From Allobosea sp. 117 (GTDB lineage Bacteria > Pseudomonadota > Alphaproteobacteria > Rhizobiales > Xanthobacteraceae), in contig NZ_JNLC01000013.1 of assembly GCF_000702305.1 (NCBI RefSeq), positions 186,001 to 250,000 of the forward strand: a stretch of 64,000 nt of DNA, given 5' to 3'. The notes under the pieces were generated by a model. The model saw nothing but the letters and a program-made list of their open reading frames with translations, did no database searches and was not told the origin of the DNA. This document shows, piece by piece, positions 1-10,851 of this stretch. Position 1 is the stretch's first letter; the number at the start of each line of letters is the position of its first letter. The position numbers and the translations under genes are program-made.

Positions 1-1005
1 CTGCGCGTCGCCGAGAATGCCGCGCTGATCCTGCCGCTGCACCGCGAGCTCGACGCCATCCGCGAGAACGCGGCCGCCACCGGCACCAAGATCGGCACCA
101 CCAAGCGTGGCATCGGCCCGGCCTATGAGGACAAGGTCGGCCGTCGCGCCATCCGCCTCGTCGACCTCGCCCATCCCGCAACGCTCGACGGCAAGATCGA
201 GCGGCTGCTCGCCCATCACAATGCGCTGCGGCGCGGCCTCGGCATCGACGAGGTGGACGGCGTGGCGCTGCGCGAGGAACTGCTCGCCATCGCGCCGAAG
301 GTGCTGCCCTATATGGACCGCACCTGGGCGCTGCTCGACGACGAGCGTCGGCGCGGCGCCAAGATTCTGTTCGAGGGCGCGCAGGGCGCGCTGCTCGACG
401 TCGACCACGGCACCTATCCGTTCGTGACCTCCTCCAATACGGTGGCGGCGCAGGCGGCCACCGGCTCCGGGCTCGGACCGGGCGCGGTGGACTATGTGCT
501 CGGTATTACCAAGGCCTACACGACCCGCGTGGGCGAGGGGCCGTTCCCGACCGAGCTGACCGACGCGGTCGGCCAACGGCTGGGCGAGCGCGGCCACGAG
601 TTCGGCACCGTGACCGGCCGCGCGCGGCGTTGCGGCTGGTTCGACGCCGTGCTGGTGCGCCAGACGGTGCGCACCTCCGGCATCAATGGCATCGCGCTGA
701 CCAAGCTCGACGTGCTCGACGGCTTCGACGAGATCAAGGTGTGCACGCGCTACCTGCTCGACGGGCAGGAGATCGACTATTTCCCGGCCGGGCAGGACGC
801 GCAGGCGCAGGTCGAGCCGGTCTACGAGACGATCGAGGGCTGGTCCGGCTCGACCGCCGGTGCCCGTTCCTGGGTCGACTTGCCCGCAGAGGCGGTGAAA
901 TATGTGCGGCGGATCGAGGAGCTGATCGGCTGTCCGGTCGCGCTGCTCTCCACCAGCCCCGAGCGCGCGGACACCATCCTCGTGCAGAATCCCTTCGAAC
1001 CGTGA
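1..1005 (+). CDS. purA: Adenylosuccinate synthetase, 5' end outside the window
   Basis: GTP-dependent condensation of IMP and aspartate to adenylosuccinate, the first committed step of AMP synthesis; cytosolic. Reading frame 1 is open from the first base and carries PurA signatures: [45 protein letters not shown] and [10 protein letters not shown]. About 334 codons are present, so roughly the first quarter (with the N-terminal GTP-binding loop) is upstream. The stop is TGA, and the next gene starts 63 nt later on the same strand. Family assignment is certain. Confidence 0.97.
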   Translation: MRVAENAALILPLHRELDAIRENAAATGTKIGTTKRGIGPAYEDKVGRRAIRLVDLAHPATLDGKIERLLAHHNALRRGLGIDEVDGVALREELLAIAPKVLPYMDRTWALLDDERRRGAKILFEGAQGALLDVDHGTYPFVTSSNTVAAQAATGSGLGPGAVDYVLGITKAYTTRVGEGPFPTELTDAVGQRLGERGHEFGTVTGRARRCGWFDAVLVRQTVRTSGINGIALTKLDVLDGFDEIKVCTRYLLDGQEIDYFPAGQDAQAQVEPVYETIEGWSGSTAGARSWVDLPAEAVKYVRRIEELIGCPVALLSTSPERADTILVQNPFEP

Positions 1006-1068
1006 CGGGGCGGGGATCGTGCGAACCATGTTTCCTCTTCTCCTGCCCGCCGGTGACACCGAAGTCTG

Positions 1069-2496
1069 ATGGCTGACTATTATCCTCTGCTGGCGCGCGC
1101 GATCTCCGGGCTTCCCGTCAATTCGAAGGAAGCCCGGCAGGTCGTCTATGACCGCGCCCGCACCGCCCTGCTGGCGCAGCTTCGCGGTGCCGATCCGCCG
1201 CTGCCGGAAGAGGATGTCGAGCGCGAGCGCCGTTCGCTCGACGACGCCATGCGCCGTATCGAGGCCGATTACGCATCGCCGGCCGCGCCACCGCCGGCCC
1301 CCTCCGCGCCCGCACCGCGCGCGGCTGCCCCATCGCCCGAGCGGGCGGCTCAGCCGAACCGCGTGCCACCGCCCGCACCGCCGGCGCGCGAGCCTCTGTT
1401 CAATCGCCCGGCCCCCGCCCGGCCTCCGGCCTCCGGGCCGGCCCAAGACACGGCGCCGGAAGGCGACAGGCCGGGCTTCATCCGCGCGGGGCTTACGCCC
1501 CGTTCCGGCGAGGTCGGGCGCGAGCCCGACGAGGACCCGATGGTCGCGCCGCTCGGCTCCGCCCGGCGTGGTGACGAGCCGTCGGCATCGGAAGACGAGG
1601 GTGGTAGCTGGGAGCTGCCGGACCCGGACGACGCGGAGGCGCGGCGCCGTCGGCGGATGCGGCTCATCCTCGCGTTGGCGGCGGTGGTCGTGCTCGGCGG
1701 CGCTACCGCGATCGGCTATGTCCAGCGCGATCCTATCATCGCCGCGATCCGCTCGCTGCGCGGCGGCGAGACGCCGGCGACCCCGGCTCCGCAGCAGGCG
1801 GCGAAGCCGGAATCGACCAAGTCGACCGACCGGGTGGCCCAGGCGCCGAGCGATCCGGCCCGCCGGCCCACGGCGCCGAGCCAGGCGCCGGCCGGGCAGA
1901 CGGCCGCCGTCGCTCAGCGCGCGGTGCTGTTCGAGGAGAATCCCGGCGGCGGGCAGCAGGGGCTACAGCAATTCGTCGGCACTGCTGTGTGGCGGACCGA
2001 GACCTTCGACGCCGGCGGCGGCCTCGGCCCGGATATCGGCATTCACGCGACCGTCGAGATTCCCGACCGCCAGGTGAAGGTCGAGATCACGCTGCGGCGG
2101 AACCAGGATGCCAGCATTCCGGCCTCCCATATCGTGGAGCTTCAGTTCGCCCTGCCGCCGAATTTCGATCTCGGCACGGTCGCGAACGTGCCCGGCATCC
2201 GCGCCAAGGTGACGGAGGCGGCCCAAGGTCTGCCGCTCGCCGGCCTTGCCGTGCGGGTGACGCCGGGCTTCTTCCTGATCGGCCTTTCCGCGCTCGACGC
2301 CGAGCGCCAGCGCAACCTTGCTTTGCTGCTCACCCGTAACTGGCTCGACGTGCCGATCGTGTTCAGCAATGGCCGGCGCGGCATTCTCGCCATCGAGAAG
2401 GGACTGCCGGGCGATCAGGCGTTCCGCGAGGCGTTCAGCGCCTGGGGCCTGCCGCTGCCGCCGCAGACTCCGCCGAACCAGCAGCCCCAGCAATAA
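1069..2496 (+). CDS. Conserved proline-rich single-pass membrane protein, unknown function
   Basis: 475 residues. Residues 1-68 form a conserved helical head (starts MADYYPLLARAISGL, then ARTALLAQLRG). Residues 70-190 are a Pro/Ala-rich, acidic, probably disordered linker. One hydrophobic segment lies at about 199-218 after a run of arginines (RRRRRM), so the N-terminal half should face the cytoplasm. The C-terminal 200 residues look like a folded domain in the periplasm. I recall similar uncharacterised proteins next to purA-type housekeeping genes in Hyphomicrobiales; no function is known to me. It may be co-transcribed with purA (63-nt gap). Confidence 0.85.
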   Translation: MADYYPLLARAISGLPVNSKEARQVVYDRARTALLAQLRGADPPLPEEDVERERRSLDDAMRRIEADYASPAAPPPAPSAPAPRAAAPSPERAAQPNRVPPPAPPAREPLFNRPAPARPPASGPAQDTAPEGDRPGFIRAGLTPRSGEVGREPDEDPMVAPLGSARRGDEPSASEDEGGSWELPDPDDAEARRRRRMRLILALAAVVVLGGATAIGYVQRDPIIAAIRSLRGGETPATPAPQQAAKPESTKSTDRVAQAPSDPARRPTAPSQAPAGQTAAVAQRAVLFEENPGGGQQGLQQFVGTAVWRTETFDAGGGLGPDIGIHATVEIPDRQVKVEITLRRNQDASIPASHIVELQFALPPNFDLGTVANVPGIRAKVTEAAQGLPLAGLAVRVTPGFFLIGLSALDAERQRNLALLLTRNWLDVPIVFSNGRRGILAIEKGLPGDQAFREAFSAWGLPLPPQTPPNQQPQQ

Positions 2497-2581
2497 TCCT
2501 CCGCCGGCAGGCGGGGATGGGACGGGCATTCGCGGCCATCGTTTTGCCGCGCCGGTTGCGGCCATGCAGATCGGGCATGGG

Positions 2582-2605
2582 TGGTATCTGGCATCTGTTA
2601 TACCA
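2582..2605. promoter_or_regulatory. Inverted repeat TGGTAT-N12-ATACCA
   Basis: Perfect 6-bp arms (2582-2587 and 2600-2605) directly before the small ORF at 2618. The right arm also gives a TATAC string that could be a -10 element. It resembles the TGGTAT operator of the oxalate cluster but is not the same site. Could be chance. Confidence 0.25.
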
Positions 2606-2617
2606 GACTGACCGATA

Positions 2618-2797
2618 ATGATTATGCTGCGTCGCAACAGGAACCGCTGGGATGGAGCCCCGCGCATGTTGGATGCCGTATTTCCGGTCTTGCCGGCTTT
2701 GATCGTCTGCCACGCCTGGGTGACGATCCTCATGGTGCAGGTGCTGAGCGACGACGCCGAGATCTTCTCGCTGCCGCCGGAATCCTTCCCGGTCTGA
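2618..2797 (+). CDS. Small putative membrane protein, 59 aa
   Basis: A short open frame in the 400-bp gap between the preceding gene and sucD. It reads MIMLRRNRNRWDGAPRMLDA, then a hydrophobic stretch (about residues 19-41, with PVLPALIVCHAWVTILMVQV) and an acidic tail ending SLPPESFPV. Alternative in-frame ATGs lie at 2624 and 2666. Third codon positions are mostly G/C, as in real genes here, and a strong terminator follows 41 nt after the stop. I do not recognise it; it may be a small single-pass protein or a chance ORF. Confidence 0.4.
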   Translation: MIMLRRNRNRWDGAPRMLDAVFPVLPALIVCHAWVTILMVQVLSDDAEIFSLPPESFPV

Positions 2798-2837
2798 CCC
2801 GGTATCTTCAGCCCCGACCGCCATTTCTCAAAGACGA

Positions 2838-2873
2838 ACGCCCCGCGCCGGTCGGCGCGGGGCGTTGCGTTTT
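2838..2873 (+). terminator. Rho-independent terminator
   Basis: Perfect 12-bp stem, ACGCCCCGCGCC (2838-2849) with GGCGCGGGGCGT (2854-2865) and a 4-base loop, followed by TGCGTTTT on the plus strand. It sits between the plus-strand genes and the convergent sucD. Confidence 0.85.
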
Positions 2874-2896
2874 CTGACGATGAACAGGTCGGGCCG

Positions 2897-3792
2897 TCAG
2901 GCCGCGGCCTTCTTGTTCAGCACGTCGACCAGCGTCTTGCCGAGACGGGCCGGGGAGGGGGAGACCACGATGCCGGCCTCCTCCATCGCCGCGATCTTGT
3001 CCTCGGCGCCGCCCTTGCCGCCCGAGATGATGGCGCCGGCATGGCCCATGCGGCGGCCGGGAGGGGCGGTGCGGCCGGCGATGAAGCCGACCATCGGCTT
3101 CTTGCGGCCGCGCTTGGCCTCGTCCTTGAGGAACTGGGCGGCTTCCTCCTCGGCCGAGCCGCCGATCTCGCCGATCATGATGATCGACTCGGTGGCGTCG
3201 TCGGCAAGGAACAGCTCCAGCACGTCAATGAATTCGGTGCCCTTTACCGGGTCGCCGCCGATGCCGACCGCGGTGGTCTGGCCGAGGCCTTCCTGCGAGG
3301 TCTGGAACACCGCCTCATAGGTCAGCGTGCCGGAGCGCGAGACGACGCCGACCGAGCCCTTGCGGAAGATGTTCGCCGGCATGATGCCGATCTTCGACTC
3401 GCCGGCGGTGACGATGCCGGGGCAGTTCGGGCCGACCAGGCGGGACTTCGAGCCGTCCAGCGCCCGGCGCACCTTCACCATGTCGAGCACCGGGATGCCC
3501 TCGGTGATGCAGACGATCAGCGGGATCTCGGCAGCGATGGCCTCGCAGATCGCGTCCGCCGCGCCCGGCGGGGGCACGTAGATCACGCTCGCATCGGCGC
3601 CGGTCGCCTCGCGGGCCTCGATCACCGTGTCGAATACCGGCAGGCCGAGATGGATGGAGCCGCCCTTCCCGGGCGAGGTGCCGCCGACCATCTTGGTGCC
3701 GTAGGCGATCGCCTGCTCGGCGTGGAAGGTGCCGTTCTTGCCGGTGAAGCCCTGGGTGATGACCTTGGTGTCTTTGTCGATGAGCACGGACA

Positions 3793-3793
<1 letters not shown>
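2897..3793 (-). CDS. sucD: Succinyl-CoA synthetase alpha subunit
   Basis: 298 aa. Alpha subunit of the ATP/ADP-forming succinate-CoA ligase; it carries the phospho-histidine and the CoA-binding Rossmann domain. Visible motifs: [14 protein letters not shown] near the N-terminus, the [20 protein letters not shown] stretch, and [16 protein letters not shown], which holds the active-site histidine. The start codon overlaps the sucC stop (TGATG), so the two are translationally coupled. The usual alphaproteobacterial neighbours (mdh, sucA, sucB) are absent. Instead it is the last gene of panE-FAH-sucC-sucD, which suggests a specialised succinyl-CoA supply (inference). Confidence 0.95.
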
Positions 3794-4995
<1,202 letters not shown>

Positions 4996-5096
4996 TCGTC
5001 CCGCTCCTCCACAACCGTGCGGTCGGGAGGACGCGTTCCCGCCCTCCCGTCGATTGGCATTTCCTATTCCCCTATAGGCGCTGGCGCGCCAGGACG

Positions 5097-5870
5097 CTAC
5101 TGCACAAAAGTGTTGCTGAGCGTCCCGATTCCCTCGATCACGATGTCGACCGCGTTGGTCGGGGCCTTCATCGTGCCCACGCCGATCGAGGTTCCGCAGC
5201 AGATGACGTCGCCGGGGTTGAGCGTCATGTCGTGCGAGATGCGGCTGACCAGCTGGCGGGTCGAGAACACCATGTCGCTGATCGGGTAGCGCTGCCGCTC
5301 CTCGCCGTTCAGCACGGTGCGCACCACCAGCGTGGCCGGATCGATGCCGGTCGCCACCGCCGGGCCGAAGGGGCCGAAGCCGTCGAAGCTCTTGGCCCGC
5401 ACCCACTGCGCGAAGGTCGGGTCCTTGTTGATGATGTCGGCGGCGGTGATGTCGTTGACGCAGGTGTAACCGAAGATGCAGGCCTCGGCCTCCTCCTCGG
5501 AGACGTTGGTCGCGGTCCTGCCGATGACGATGCCGAGCTCGCCCTCATAGACCACCTTGCCGTCATAGCTCGGCGGCCGGCGCACCTCGGCGCCCGGATG
5601 GGCGAGGCAAGAGCCGGCTTTCAGGAGATAGAGCGGATCGGCCGGCACCGGCGAGTTCAATTTGGCCGCCAGCGCGTGGAAATTGTTCCACAGAGCGATG
5701 ATCTTGGTCGGCTCGGTAGGAGCGAGCAGCTCGACCTCGGTGAGCGCGAGGCGCTCCCCGGTCGGCTGCGCGCCGTTGAACATGTTACCGCTGTGGACGG
5801 CGATCGCGTCGCCGTCGAGCGTGCCGAAGCCAGCCGCGCCGGCGCGGCTGAAGCGAACCCAATGTGCCAT
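5097..5870 (-). CDS. Fumarylacetoacetate hydrolase (FAH) family protein
   Basis: 257 aa. FAH-fold enzymes act on beta-diketones or 2-oxo acids (fumarylpyruvate hydrolase, oxaloacetate decarboxylase or tautomerase, acylpyruvases). The Mg-binding acidic residues are visible in [10 protein letters not shown] (E..E) and NDITAAD, followed by [10 protein letters not shown] and the C-terminal [13 protein letters not shown]. It starts 11 nt after the panE stop and shares that operon. The substrate cannot be read from sequence; the oxalate/glyoxylate context points to a small oxo-acid such as an oxaloacetate-like compound (inference). Confidence 0.85.
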   Translation of the reverse strand: MAHWVRFSRAGAAGFGTLDGDAIAVHSGNMFNGAQPTGERLALTEVELLAPTEPTKIIALWNNFHALAAKLNSPVPADPLYLLKAGSCLAHPGAEVRRPPSYDGKVVYEGELGIVIGRTATNVSEEEAEACIFGYTCVNDITAADIINKDPTFAQWVRAKSFDGFGPFGPAVATGIDPATLVVRTVLNGEERQRYPISDMVFSTRQLVSRISHDMTLNPGDVICCGTSIGVGTMKAPTNAVDIVIEGIGTLSNTFVQ

Positions 5871-5881
5871 GATGCAGGAAC

Positions 5882-6859
5882 TCAGTTGTAGCAGCCGGCG
5901 ATCTGCGCGCGCTGACGCACCAGCGCGAGCACGATGTCGATGGTTGGTGTCGGGATACCGGCGAGCCGGCCCATTTCCTGAACCACGGTGACCAGCGGAT
6001 CGATCTCCATCGGGCGGGAACGTTCGAGGTCCTGCAGCATCGAGGTCTTGTGCGCGCCGACCGCGCCGGCGCCGTCGATGCGCCGCTCGACGCCGACACG
6101 GAAGTTCACGCCGGACTGGATCGCGATCTCCTGCGCCTCCAGCATCATCGCCTTGGCGACCGCGCGGGTGCCGGGGTCCGAAGCGATGGTGTCGAGGGTG
6201 GCGTGGGTGAGGGCGCTGATCGGGTTGAAGCAGAGATTGCCCCACAGCTTCAGCCACAGCTCGTCGCGGATGTTCGGCAGCACCGGGGCGCGCATGCCGC
6301 CGGCGGCGAACGCCTCGGACAGCTTGGTGACGCGCTCGGTGATCTCGCCGGACGGCTCGCCGAGCGGGAACTTGTCGCCATAGACGTGCTTGATGACGCC
6401 CGGCTCGACCACCTCGGTCGCCGGATAGACGATGCAGCCGATGGCGCGCTCGGGGCGCAGGCCGTTCCACTGCTTGCCGCCGGGATCGATGCTCTCGAGC
6501 GTGCGGCCTTCGAGCTGGTCGCCGTGCTTATAATAATACCAGTAGGGGATGCCGTTGACCGCGGTGACGACCGCGGTGTCGTTGCCGAGCAGCGGCTGCA
6601 TGGCATCGACCACGCCCGGCACCGAATGGGCCTTCAGCGCGACGATGACGTAGTCCTGGGGGCCGAGCTCGGCCGGATTGTCCGAGCAGGGGATGTGCTC
6701 GACCCGCTCCTCATCGTCGATCAGAAGCTTGAGGCCGTTGGCCTTCATCGCCGCCAGATGGGCGCCGCGCGCCACCAGGCTGACGTCGACGCCCGCGCGC
6801 TTGAGCTGGACGCCGACATAACCGCCGATCGCCCCGGCGCCGTAAATGCATACCTTCAT
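5882..6859 (-). CDS. panE2: PanE/ApbA-family reductase, probable oxalyl-CoA reductase
   Basis: 325 aa. NAD(P)-binding motif YGAGAIGGYVG at residues 5-15, ALKAHSVPGV with the conserved Lys, NGIPYWYYY, and the second catalytic region LWLKLWGNLCFNPISALTHA. The family includes ketopantoate reductase (PanE). In Methylobacterium extorquens a PanE paralog, PanE2, was shown to reduce oxalyl-CoA to glyoxylate. Position beside gcl-hyi-glxR and oxc/frc, and a promoter operator shared with the oxalate regulator, make oxalyl-CoA reductase the better call than pantothenate synthesis (inference). Start chosen for the GGAGGGAG site just upstream; first gene of a four-gene operon. Confidence 0.75.
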   Translation of the reverse strand: MKVCIYGAGAIGGYVGVQLKRAGVDVSLVARGAHLAAMKANGLKLLIDDEERVEHIPCSDNPAELGPQDYVIVALKAHSVPGVVDAMQPLLGNDTAVVTAVNGIPYWYYYKHGDQLEGRTLESIDPGGKQWNGLRPERAIGCIVYPATEVVEPGVIKHVYGDKFPLGEPSGEITERVTKLSEAFAAGGMRAPVLPNIRDELWLKLWGNLCFNPISALTHATLDTIASDPGTRAVAKAMMLEAQEIAIQSGVNFRVGVERRIDGAGAVGAHKTSMLQDLERSRPMEIDPLVTVVQEMGRLAGIPTPTIDIVLALVRQRAQIAGCYN

Positions 6860-6913
6860 GGGCTCCCTCCTCAACCGCCGCGCATTGCCTGTGACACGTC
6901 GGAGTTCTTATAT

Positions 6914-6930
6914 TGGTATTTTGTATGCCA
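6914..6930. promoter_or_regulatory. GntR-type operator upstream of panE-FAH-sucCD
   Basis: TGGTATTTTGTATGCCA, 55 bp before the panE ATG. The reverse complement of 18477-18493 is TGGTATTTGGTATGCCA, identical at 16 of 17 positions. The arms TGGTAT and ATGCCA form an imperfect inverted repeat, as expected for a dimeric FCD-type GntR regulator. Confidence 0.6.
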
Positions 6931-7118
6931 TGATTGAGCGGATTTCGGCGTTCGTCAAGTGCGAATAGGGCTCCGTGATAATACGTCGCGCGTTACGCGG
7001 GTTACGTTGCCTGTTGAACGCCGGACCTGCCGACAGGTTCAAGGTTATGTCGGCAAAGGATGGCGATGTCCACGGCGTAAAGGCCAGAACAATTGTCTCG
7101 CCGAGACATCAAAAGACT

Positions 7119-7149
7119 ACCCCGGCAGAGATGTTTCATCTGCCGGGGT
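7119..7149 (-). terminator. Terminator after glxR
   Basis: ACCCCGGCAGA (7119-7129) pairs with TCTGCCGGGGT (7139-7149). Read on the minus strand it is followed by AGTCTTTTG and a second small hairpin, GTCTCGGCGAGAC. It lies 74 nt past the glxR stop and insulates the gcl-hyi-glxR operon from panE. The rest of the 6860-7222 gap is the panE promoter region. Confidence 0.6.
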
Positions 7150-7222
7150 GCGGTAGGTGCTTGGTAATTAGAATTTACCACGTAGCATCGGGATGTTGCA
7201 TCCGACGCCCGCGGGTATCAGC

Positions 7223-8110
7223 TCACGCGTCGGGGGCGACCGTGTGGTTGGCGAGCAGCTCGAGCGCCTTCACCATCGCCGAGTGGTCCCACGCCGCCCC
7301 GCCATGCGCCGCGCAGGCGCTGAAGAGCTGCTGGGCGAGCGCGGTCGCCGGCAAAGCGAGGCCGAGCTGGCGGGCGCCGTTCAGCGCGAGGTTCAGGTCC
7401 TTCTGGTGCAGCTCGATGCGGAAGCCCGGAGCGAAGGTGCGCTTCACCATGCGCTCGCCGTGCACCTCGAGTATGCGCGAATTGGCGAAGCCGCCCATCA
7501 GCGCCTGGCGCACCTTGGCCGGATCGGCGCCGGCCTTGGAGGCGAACAGCAGCGCCTCGCCGACCGCCTCGATGGTCAGCGCCACGATGATCTGGTTCGC
7601 CACCTTGGTGGTCTGGCCGTCGCCATTGCCGCCGACCAGCGTGATGTTCTTGCCCATCTTCTCGAACAGCGGCTTCACCGTCTCGAAGGCGGCGTCCGGG
7701 CCGCCGACCATGATGGTGAGCGAGGCCGCCTTGGCGCCGACCTCGCCACCGGAGACCGGGGCGTCGAGATAGTCGCAGCCGAGCGCGTTGATCTTCTTGG
7801 CGAACTCCTTGGTCTCGACCGGCGCGATCGAGGACATGTCGACGACGATCTTGCCGGGGGTCAGGCCCGCCGCGATGCCGCCCTCGCCGAACAGCGCCGC
7901 CGCCACGTGCGGGGTATCGGGCACCATGGTGATGATGACGTCGGCGTTCTTGGCGACTTCGGTGCCGCTGGCGCAGGCGACGCCGCCCTTGCCGGTCAGC
8001 TCCGCCGAAACCGGCTTGATGTCGTAGAGATAGAGTTCATGGCCCGCGTCGATGAGATGGCCCGCCATCGGCGCGCCCATGATGCCGAGACCGACAAATC
8101 CGACCTTCAT
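7223..8110 (-). CDS. glxR: 2-hydroxy-3-oxopropionate (tartronate semialdehyde) reductase
   Basis: 295 aa, beta-hydroxyacid dehydrogenase family. It reduces tartronate semialdehyde to D-glycerate with NAD(P)H, the last step of the glycerate pathway from glyoxylate. N-terminal GFVGLGIMGAPMAGHL is the nucleotide-binding motif; DAPVSGGEVGA is the substrate loop; GNGDGQTTKVANQ carries the catalytic lysine. It is third in gcl-hyi-glxR, 46 nt after hyi, and a terminator follows. GarR-like enzymes are close relatives, but the gcl/hyi neighbours favour GlxR. Confidence 0.93.
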   Translation of the reverse strand: MKVGFVGLGIMGAPMAGHLIDAGHELYLYDIKPVSAELTGKGGVACASGTEVAKNADVIITMVPDTPHVAAALFGEGGIAAGLTPGKIVVDMSSIAPVETKEFAKKINALGCDYLDAPVSGGEVGAKAASLTIMVGGPDAAFETVKPLFEKMGKNITLVGGNGDGQTTKVANQIIVALTIEAVGEALLFASKAGADPAKVRQALMGGFANSRILEVHGERMVKRTFAPGFRIELHQKDLNLALNGARQLGLALPATALAQQLFSACAAHGGAAWDHSAMVKALELLANHTVAPDA

Positions 8111-8156
8111 TTTCGTTCCTCGCGATTCCCAGGTGAATGTTTCTTGTTCGGCGCTG

Positions 8157-8942
8157 TCACGCCGCGGCGCTGAGCGTCTTGATCCAGCCGAGGCCGGCGC
8201 CGGTGTCGCCCTTCGGCTTGTACTCGCAGCCTACCCAGCCGGTGTAGCCGATGGCGTCGAGATGGCGGAACAGGAAGGGATAGTTGATCTCGCCGGTGCC
8301 CGGCTCGTTGCGGCCCGGATTGTCGGCGAGCTGGATGTGCGCGATCAGCGGGAGGTTGGCCTCGATGGTGCGGGCGAGGTCACCCTCCATGATCTGCATG
8401 TGATAGATGTCGTACTGGATGAAGAGGTTGTCGGAACCGACCTCCTCGATGATCGCCTTGGCCTGCTTCGTGTAGTTCAGGAAGAAGCCGGGGATGTCGC
8501 GGGTGTTGATCGGCTCGATCAGCAGCTTCAGGCCGGCGTCCTTGATGCGCGGCGCGGCGTATTTCAGGTTGTTCACGAAGGTATTGTGCAGGATTTCGCG
8601 GTCGGCCCCGGCGGGGACGATGCCGGCGAGGATGTTCACCTGCGGGCAGCCGAGCGCGGTCGCGTAGGTGATCGCCTTGTCGACGCCGGCGCGGAACTCG
8701 TCGACGCGGTCCGGCAGGATGGCGATGCCGCGCTCGCCGCCGCCCCAGTTGCCGGCGGGGAGATTGTGCAGCACCTGCTTCAGGCCGTTGGCCTTGAGCT
8801 TGGCGACGAGCTCCTCGGGGGAGAAATCATAGGGGAAAAGATACTCCACGCCGGCGAAACCGGCGGCGGCAGCCTTCTCGAAGCGATCGAGGAAGGGCAC
8901 CTCGTTGAAGAGCATGGTGAGATTGGCGGCGAAACGGGGCAT
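8157..8942 (-). CDS. hyi: Hydroxypyruvate isomerase
   Basis: 261 aa, the usual length of Hyi. TIM-barrel (xylose-isomerase-like) enzyme that interconverts hydroxypyruvate and tartronate semialdehyde. Starts MPRFAANLTMLFNEVPFLDR; metal and catalytic segments LLIEPINTRDIPGFFLN, QYDIYHMQIMEGD, HIQLADNPGRNEPGTGEIN and GCEYKP are all present. An AGGAG site precedes the ATG. It lies between gcl and glxR on the same strand; the 142-nt gap to gcl holds two hairpins. Confidence 0.95.
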   Translation of the reverse strand: MPRFAANLTMLFNEVPFLDRFEKAAAAGFAGVEYLFPYDFSPEELVAKLKANGLKQVLHNLPAGNWGGGERGIAILPDRVDEFRAGVDKAITYATALGCPQVNILAGIVPAGADREILHNTFVNNLKYAAPRIKDAGLKLLIEPINTRDIPGFFLNYTKQAKAIIEEVGSDNLFIQYDIYHMQIMEGDLARTIEANLPLIAHIQLADNPGRNEPGTGEINYPFLFRHLDAIGYTGWVGCEYKPKGDTGAGLGWIKTLSAAA

Positions 8943-9023
8943 GGACCGCTCCTGAACGTGATGAACAAGCAGACGAGAGTGACGGGACGTGGCGGGGCGC
9001 GTCCCGCGCCGATCTATAGCGGC

Positions 9024-9079
9024 GGCTTTCGTCGTTAGGACGAAAGCGAGCGGACGGGAAGCGCCTTGCTCCCCGTCCG
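9024..9079 (-). other. Two hairpins in the gcl-hyi intercistronic gap
   Basis: GCTTTCG/CGAAAGC (9025-9031 with 9041-9047) and CGGACGGG/CCCGTCCG (9051-9058 with 9072-9079). Neither is followed by a T-run on the minus strand, so they look like mRNA stability or processing elements rather than terminators. Confidence 0.4.
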
Positions 9080-9084
9080 GAACC

Positions 9085-10851
9085 TCAGGCCGGTTCCTTG
9101 ACGCTGTCGAGCGGAACGTCGAGCACTTCCTCGAACTCGTTGACCGCGTCGATCTCGGCACCCATGGCGATGTTGGTGACGCGCTCGAGGATGAACTCCA
9201 TCACCACCGGAACCTGATGCTCCTTCATCAGCGCCTTGGCGCGGACGAAGGCGTCCTTGAACTCGTTCGGCGAGGTGACCCGCACCGCCTTGCAGCCGAG
9301 GCCCTCGGCCACCGCGACGTGGTCGACGCCATAGCCGGCATTCTCTTCGGCATTGATGTTCTCGAAGGCCAGCGAGACCTCGAAGTCCATGTTGAAGCCG
9401 CGCTGGGCCTGACGGATCAGGCCGAGATAGGAGTTGTTCACGACCACATGGAGATAGGGCAGCTTGTGCTGGGCGCCGACCGCCAGCTCCTCGATGAGGA
9501 ACTGGAAGTCGTAGTCGCCCGACAGCGCCACGATCTCGGCGTCCGGATCGGCCGCGCGCACGCCGAGCGCGGCGGGCAGGGTCCAGCCGAGCGGGCCGGC
9601 CTGGCCGCAATTGATCCAGTTGCGCGGCTTGTAGACGTGCAGCATCTGCGCGCCGGCGATCTGCGAGAGGCCGATGGTCGAGACATAGCGGGTGTCGCGG
9701 CCGAACGCCTCGTTCATCTCCTCATAGACGCGCTGCGGCTTGAGCGGCACGTTGTCGAAATGCGTCTTGCGCAGCATCGTCTTCTTGCGGTTGAGGCATT
9801 CCTGCGCCCAGGCCGAGCGGTCCTTCAGCTTGCCGGCGGCCTTGTATTCCTTGGCCACCTCGATGAAGAGCTTCAGCGCCGCGCCGGCGTCCGAGGCGAT
9901 GCCGAGATCCGGGCCGAAGACGCGGCCGATCTGGGTCGGCTCGATATCGACATGGATGAACTTGCGACCCTTGGTGTAGACGTCGACCGAGCCGGTGTGG
10001 CGGTTGGCCCAGCGATTGCCGATGCCGAACACGAAGTCGGAGGCGAGCAGCGTCGCGTTGCCGTAGCGGTGCGAGGTCTGCAGGCCGCACATGCCGGCCA
10101 TCAGGTCGTGATCGTCGGGGATGGTGCCCCAGCCCATCAGGGTCGGGATGACCGGCACGCCGGTGAGCTCGGCGAACTCGACCAGCAGGTCGGAGGCATC
10201 CGCATTGATCACGCCGCCGCCGGAGACGATGAGCGGACGCTCCGCCTCGTTCAGCATGGCGATGGCCTTCTCGGCCTGCTTGCGGGTGGCGAGCGGCTTG
10301 TAGACCGGAAGCGGGGCGTAGGTGTCCTCGTCGAACTCGATCTCGGCGAGCTGGACGTCGAGCGGCAGGTCGATGAGCACCGGGCCGGGGCGGCCGGAGC
10401 GCATGACGTGGAAGGCCTGCTGGAACACCTGCGGCACCAGCGCCGGCTCGCGGACGAGCACCGCCCACTTGGCGACCGGCTTGGCGATCGATTCGATGTC
10501 GACGGCCTGGAAGTCTTCCTTGTAGAGGCGGGCGCGGGGCGCCTGGCCGGTGATGCACAGGATCGGGATCGAATCCGCGGCGGCCGAGTAGAGGCCGGTG
10601 ATCATGTCGGTGCCGGCCGGGCCGGAGGTGCCGATGCACACGCCGATATTGCCCGCCTTGGCGCGGGTATAGCCCTCGGCCATGTGCGAGGCGGCCTCGA
10701 CGTGGCGCGCCAGTATGTGGCGCATCGAGCCACGCGCGCGCATGGCGGAATAAAGCGGATTGATCGCCGCGCCGGGCACGCCGAAGGCGGTGGTCACACC
10801 TTCCTTCTCAAGAATCCGGATTGCAGCATCGACGGCACGCATCTTGGCCAT
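9085..10851 (-). CDS. gcl: Glyoxylate carboligase (tartronate-semialdehyde synthase)
   Basis: 588 aa ThDP/FAD enzyme that condenses two glyoxylates to tartronate semialdehyde plus CO2. It starts [18 protein letters not shown] after a good AGGAGGA site. The segment [16 protein letters not shown] has Val51 where most ThDP enzymes carry the catalytic Glu, as in E. coli Gcl. The ThDP-binding motif is [17 protein letters not shown], and the C-terminus has [20 protein letters not shown]. First gene of gcl-hyi-glxR, divergent from an IclR regulator. It feeds glyoxylate made from oxalyl-CoA into glycerate. Confidence 0.96.
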   Translation of the reverse strand: MAKMRAVDAAIRILEKEGVTTAFGVPGAAINPLYSAMRARGSMRHILARHVEAASHMAEGYTRAKAGNIGVCIGTSGPAGTDMITGLYSAAADSIPILCITGQAPRARLYKEDFQAVDIESIAKPVAKWAVLVREPALVPQVFQQAFHVMRSGRPGPVLIDLPLDVQLAEIEFDEDTYAPLPVYKPLATRKQAEKAIAMLNEAERPLIVSGGGVINADASDLLVEFAELTGVPVIPTLMGWGTIPDDHDLMAGMCGLQTSHRYGNATLLASDFVFGIGNRWANRHTGSVDVYTKGRKFIHVDIEPTQIGRVFGPDLGIASDAGAALKLFIEVAKEYKAAGKLKDRSAWAQECLNRKKTMLRKTHFDNVPLKPQRVYEEMNEAFGRDTRYVSTIGLSQIAGAQMLHVYKPRNWINCGQAGPLGWTLPAALGVRAADPDAEIVALSGDYDFQFLIEELAVGAQHKLPYLHVVVNNSYLGLIRQAQRGFNMDFEVSLAFENINAEENAGYGVDHVAVAEGLGCKAVRVTSPNEFKDAFVRAKALMKEHQVPVVMEFILERVTNIAMGAEIDAVNEFEEVLDVPLDSVKEPA

